Shown here: positions 5,440-6,869 of the stretch, in pieces
Layout: every line of letters begins with the position of its first letter
Numbering within the stretch: the stretch's first letter is position 1
Assembly (NCBI GenBank): GCA_003451915.1
Contig: DMJC01000050.1
Span: 1-6,869, forward strand
Origin: Clostridiales bacterium
GTDB taxonomy: Bacteria; Bacillota; Clostridia; Saccharofermentanales; UBA5734
Reading direction: 5' to 3'
Length of the DNA: 6,869 bases
Translations under genes and position numbers: made by a program
Notes under the pieces: generated by a model
Seen by the model: only the letters and a program-made list of their open reading frames with translations
Databases searched by the model: none
Told to the model about the DNA's origin: nothing

Positions 5440-5901
5440 TCAGTATGAAAAACTATTGGTGAGCTGCTCAATCAGGTCAGGGAAAACTGCCATCAAGACA
5501 ACAAAGATCGCGACGTAGATCACAATCAGGATCAGCATCATCAGCAGCAAGGCACGGCTGAGATTCTTTTTATTCATATTAGCTTTTGAGCCAAAAGCCC
5601 AGACAAACAACATGATGAAGAAAATCAGCGGACCGACAAACGGAATGAAATTCAAGGCAAACATGCCCAGATAACCACCAACGCCGACTGGTTTGGTCTG
5701 TTCATTGACTGCACCATTCTGCGGCGGATAGTATTGAGCCTGAGGTGGTGGTGCGTAGGCAGGCTGAACAGGCGGCGGTGTAAAGGCCGGTGCCGGCTGG
5801 ACCGGTGGCGGCGGGGCAGCTGTTTCCAGCAGATTGGAGCCACAGTTTTCGCAGAATTTAGAGTCATCAGGATTAGACTTGCCGCAGTTTGGACAGAACA
5901 T
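5440..5901 (-). CDS. Small membrane protein with N-terminal zinc ribbon
   Basis: Starting at ATG 5899-5901 the product is 153 aa. A TTG two codons earlier (5905-5907) would sit only 2 nt from AAGGAGGG, whereas the ATG has an 8-nt spacing and is preferred. Residues 3-20 form a double CxxC zinc ribbon (C3, C6, C17, C20) of the zinc_ribbon_2 type. A Pro/Ala/Gln-rich flexible linker (about 30-60) follows, then two hydrophobic segments (about 75-103 and 116-138), so the ribbon probably faces the cytoplasm. Such proteins are widespread in Bacillota without known function. It is second after the 5958-6620 gene on the same strand, 56 bp away, and likely shares its transcript. No catalytic motif is seen. 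Confidence 0.85.
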   Translation of the reverse strand: MFCPNCGKSNPDDSKFCENCGSNLLETAAPPPPVQPAPAFTPPPVQPAYAPPPQAQYYPPQNGAVNEQTKPVGVGGYLGMFALNFIPFVGPLIFFIMLFVWAFGSKANMNKKNLSRALLLMMLILIVIYVAIFVVLMAVFPDLIEQLTNSFSY

Positions 5902-5957
5902 ACTCAATACCCTCCTTTATTTAGACCAGACTGAATCTGACTGGGCTCTCGAAAAGA

Positions 5958-6620
5958 TCAGACAGGGCGCGGTTTGCCGCAGCCCATACAGAACTTGCCA
6001 AAATTCTCTCGGCCACACTCAACACAGAACCAATGGTCCGGGTCGATTGGCGGAGCGGTTGAGACGACGGTTTCCTCTTCACTGAACTTATAAGGTTCAG
6101 TGTCGACAAATTCGGCTGAAACTGTGTCATCCTCACAGGCTTCTGCGATGTCAGGCTCGGCAGCTGGTGCAGCGGGTACGAACGGTGTTGCCGGGGCAGC
6201 CGGTGTCGTCTTCTCTGCCGCTTTGACTGTCTCATCGAGCGTAAAATCAGCAAAATGGCCAACAAACGGCAAATCGGCATCCTGGCTGTGGATCACGCGG
6301 CTGATCGCCAGCAAAATGATGAGGATCAGCGCTAAGCTGATTAGAAAATGAATGAAGTTTTCAACCGAATAAATGGCTGCGGCATTGCGAAAAAGCCATT
6401 GCAGAAAATCAAATACCCAGCCGACAACTGTGATAACGATCAGATACGCTAATTTCAGGTAAACGGCCTGAAACACCTGCTTGTTCAGCCAGCGGTCCTT
6501 TTCGATCAGCAGCGCATAAGCCAACAGTAAAACCAGGACTTCAATGCCGGCAAAATAGCTTAATATGAATATTAGAACTGCCACTGCGGAAAGATTGAGA
6601 CCAAGGACACTTTTAGTCAT
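5958..6620 (-). CDS. Membrane protein with C-terminal zinc ribbon
   Basis: The preferred start is ATG at 6618-6620, with GAGGT 7 nt upstream, giving 220 aa. An upstream in-frame TTG at 6666-6668 would add 16 residues that lack signal-like character or a good ribosome binding site. Four hydrophobic segments lie at about 8-24, 26-40, 50-74 and 88-108. An acidic Ala/Pro-rich linker (about 112-195) follows, and then a terminal double CxxC ribbon with C199, C202, C211 and C214. The arrangement mirrors the neighbouring downstream gene, whose ribbon is N-terminal. Function is unknown; zinc ribbons of this type usually act as small binding or structural modules. The ATG call rests on the ribosome binding site, and the longer form is not excluded. 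Confidence 0.82.
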   Translation of the reverse strand: MTKSVLGLNLSAVAVLIFILSYFAGIEVLVLLLAYALLIEKDRWLNKQVFQAVYLKLAYLIVITVVGWVFDFLQWLFRNAAAIYSVENFIHFLISLALILIILLAISRVIHSQDADLPFVGHFADFTLDETVKAAEKTTPAAPATPFVPAAPAAEPDIAEACEDDTVSAEFVDTEPYKFSEEETVVSTAPPIDPDHWFCVECGRENFGKFCMGCGKPRPV

Positions 6621-6699
6621 ATACCATACCTCATTTCTGATGATATTTGTTGAAACACGTCCGATCAATCAACATCAGATTAGCATATCCATGAGGTGA

Positions 6700-6719
6700 A
6701 ATCAAATTGTTGTTTGATT
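6700..6719. promoter_or_regulatory. Inverted repeat upstream of the zinc-ribbon genes
   Basis: AATCAAA and TTTGATT are perfect 7-bp arms around a 6-bp centre, 80 bp upstream of the 6620 start. On the minus strand the left arm supplies TTGATT, a possible -35 with TAATCT 17 nt on. Either an operator or part of the promoter; the -10 is weak. Confidence 0.35.
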
Positions 6720-6785
6720 ATTTAAATTCAGTCTTTCAGGCAAATCCGATAGCTTCCGGACGCCCTATAGCGGTGCTAACAAAAT

Positions 6786-6817
6786 GGTTCTGTCAATAAT
6801 TATACATTGACTGAACC
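6786..6817. promoter_or_regulatory. 32-bp near-perfect palindrome, candidate operator
   Basis: Arms GGTTCTGTCAAT and ATTGACTGAACC are complementary at 11 of 12 positions around the 8-bp centre aattatac. The right arm contains the TTGACT -35 of the plus-strand promoter at 6807-6835, so a dimeric repressor bound here would block transcription leaving the window to the right. The symmetry of 12-bp arms fits TetR- or GntR-like sites, but no regulator gene is visible nearby to assign it to. Confidence 0.55.
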
Positions 6818-6835
6818 GGCAATGGCAAATAAATT
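6807..6835 (+). promoter_or_regulatory. Putative sigma-A promoter reading out of the right edge
   Basis: TTGACT (6807-6812), a 17-nt spacer and TAAATT (6830-6835) match consensus at five and four positions. The gene it would serve lies beyond the window. No open reading frame with a ribosome binding site begins before position 6869. Confidence 0.5.
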
Positions 6836-6869
6836 TACATTTAGCCACACTGTTTTGATTTCTTAGGTA

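Noticed and set aside
1..6869. CRISPR arrays, insertion sequences, tRNA or rRNA genes
   Set aside because: No regularly spaced repeats, transposase motifs, terminal repeats or cloverleaf sequences were seen on either strand.

Overview
The window looks like chromosomal DNA of an anaerobic member of the Bacillota, probably Clostridia. The evidence is strong AGGAGG-type ribosome binding sites, sigma-A-like promoters, GTG starts, moderate GC, two lipoproteins with classical lipoboxes, and protein families common in that class. This placement is an inference from gene style; no 16S or other marker gene is present.

Layout, left to right. Positions 1-492 (minus) hold the N-terminal half of a MoxR-type AAA+ ATPase that runs off the left edge. 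Just upstream of it on the same strand (568-783) lies a C-terminal scrap of a YkuE/YaeI-type metallophosphoesterase, apparently a gene remnant. Positions 784-1322 hold no protein gene. Within them, about 929-1324 on the plus strand looks like an undescribed structured non-coding RNA of about 395 nt. It has a -10 box, a bulged long-range helix, several local hairpins, two mutually complementary hairpin loops and a strong intrinsic terminator.

Positions 1323-3773 (minus) are a complete, tightly coupled ABC importer of the nitrate/sulfonate/thiamine-precursor (NMT1/SsuA-like) type: lipoprotein binding protein, permease, ATPase. Its leader can form two mutually exclusive hairpins. Upstream on the same strand is a ZnuA-like metal-binding lipoprotein (3907-4815). 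It is divergent from a Fur-family regulator (4972-5370, plus) with zinc-type cysteine and histidine motifs, probably Zur. The 156-bp divergent region carries a good promoter for the regulator, a palindrome over its predicted start site and a second palindrome over the likely znuA promoter. This fits zinc-dependent autoregulation and control of znuA. No znuB or znuC genes are in the window.

Convergent to the regulator, and separated by a bidirectional terminator, are two minus-strand genes for small membrane proteins with zinc ribbons (5440-5901, N-terminal ribbon; 5958-6620, C-terminal ribbon). The right end (6621-6869) is a regulatory region with two inverted repeats, one of them a 32-bp near-perfect palindrome over a plus-strand promoter that reads out of the window.

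The most novel-looking item is the candidate structured RNA at 929-1324. Second are the switch-like leader of the ABC operon and the unexplained 32-bp palindrome at the right end.
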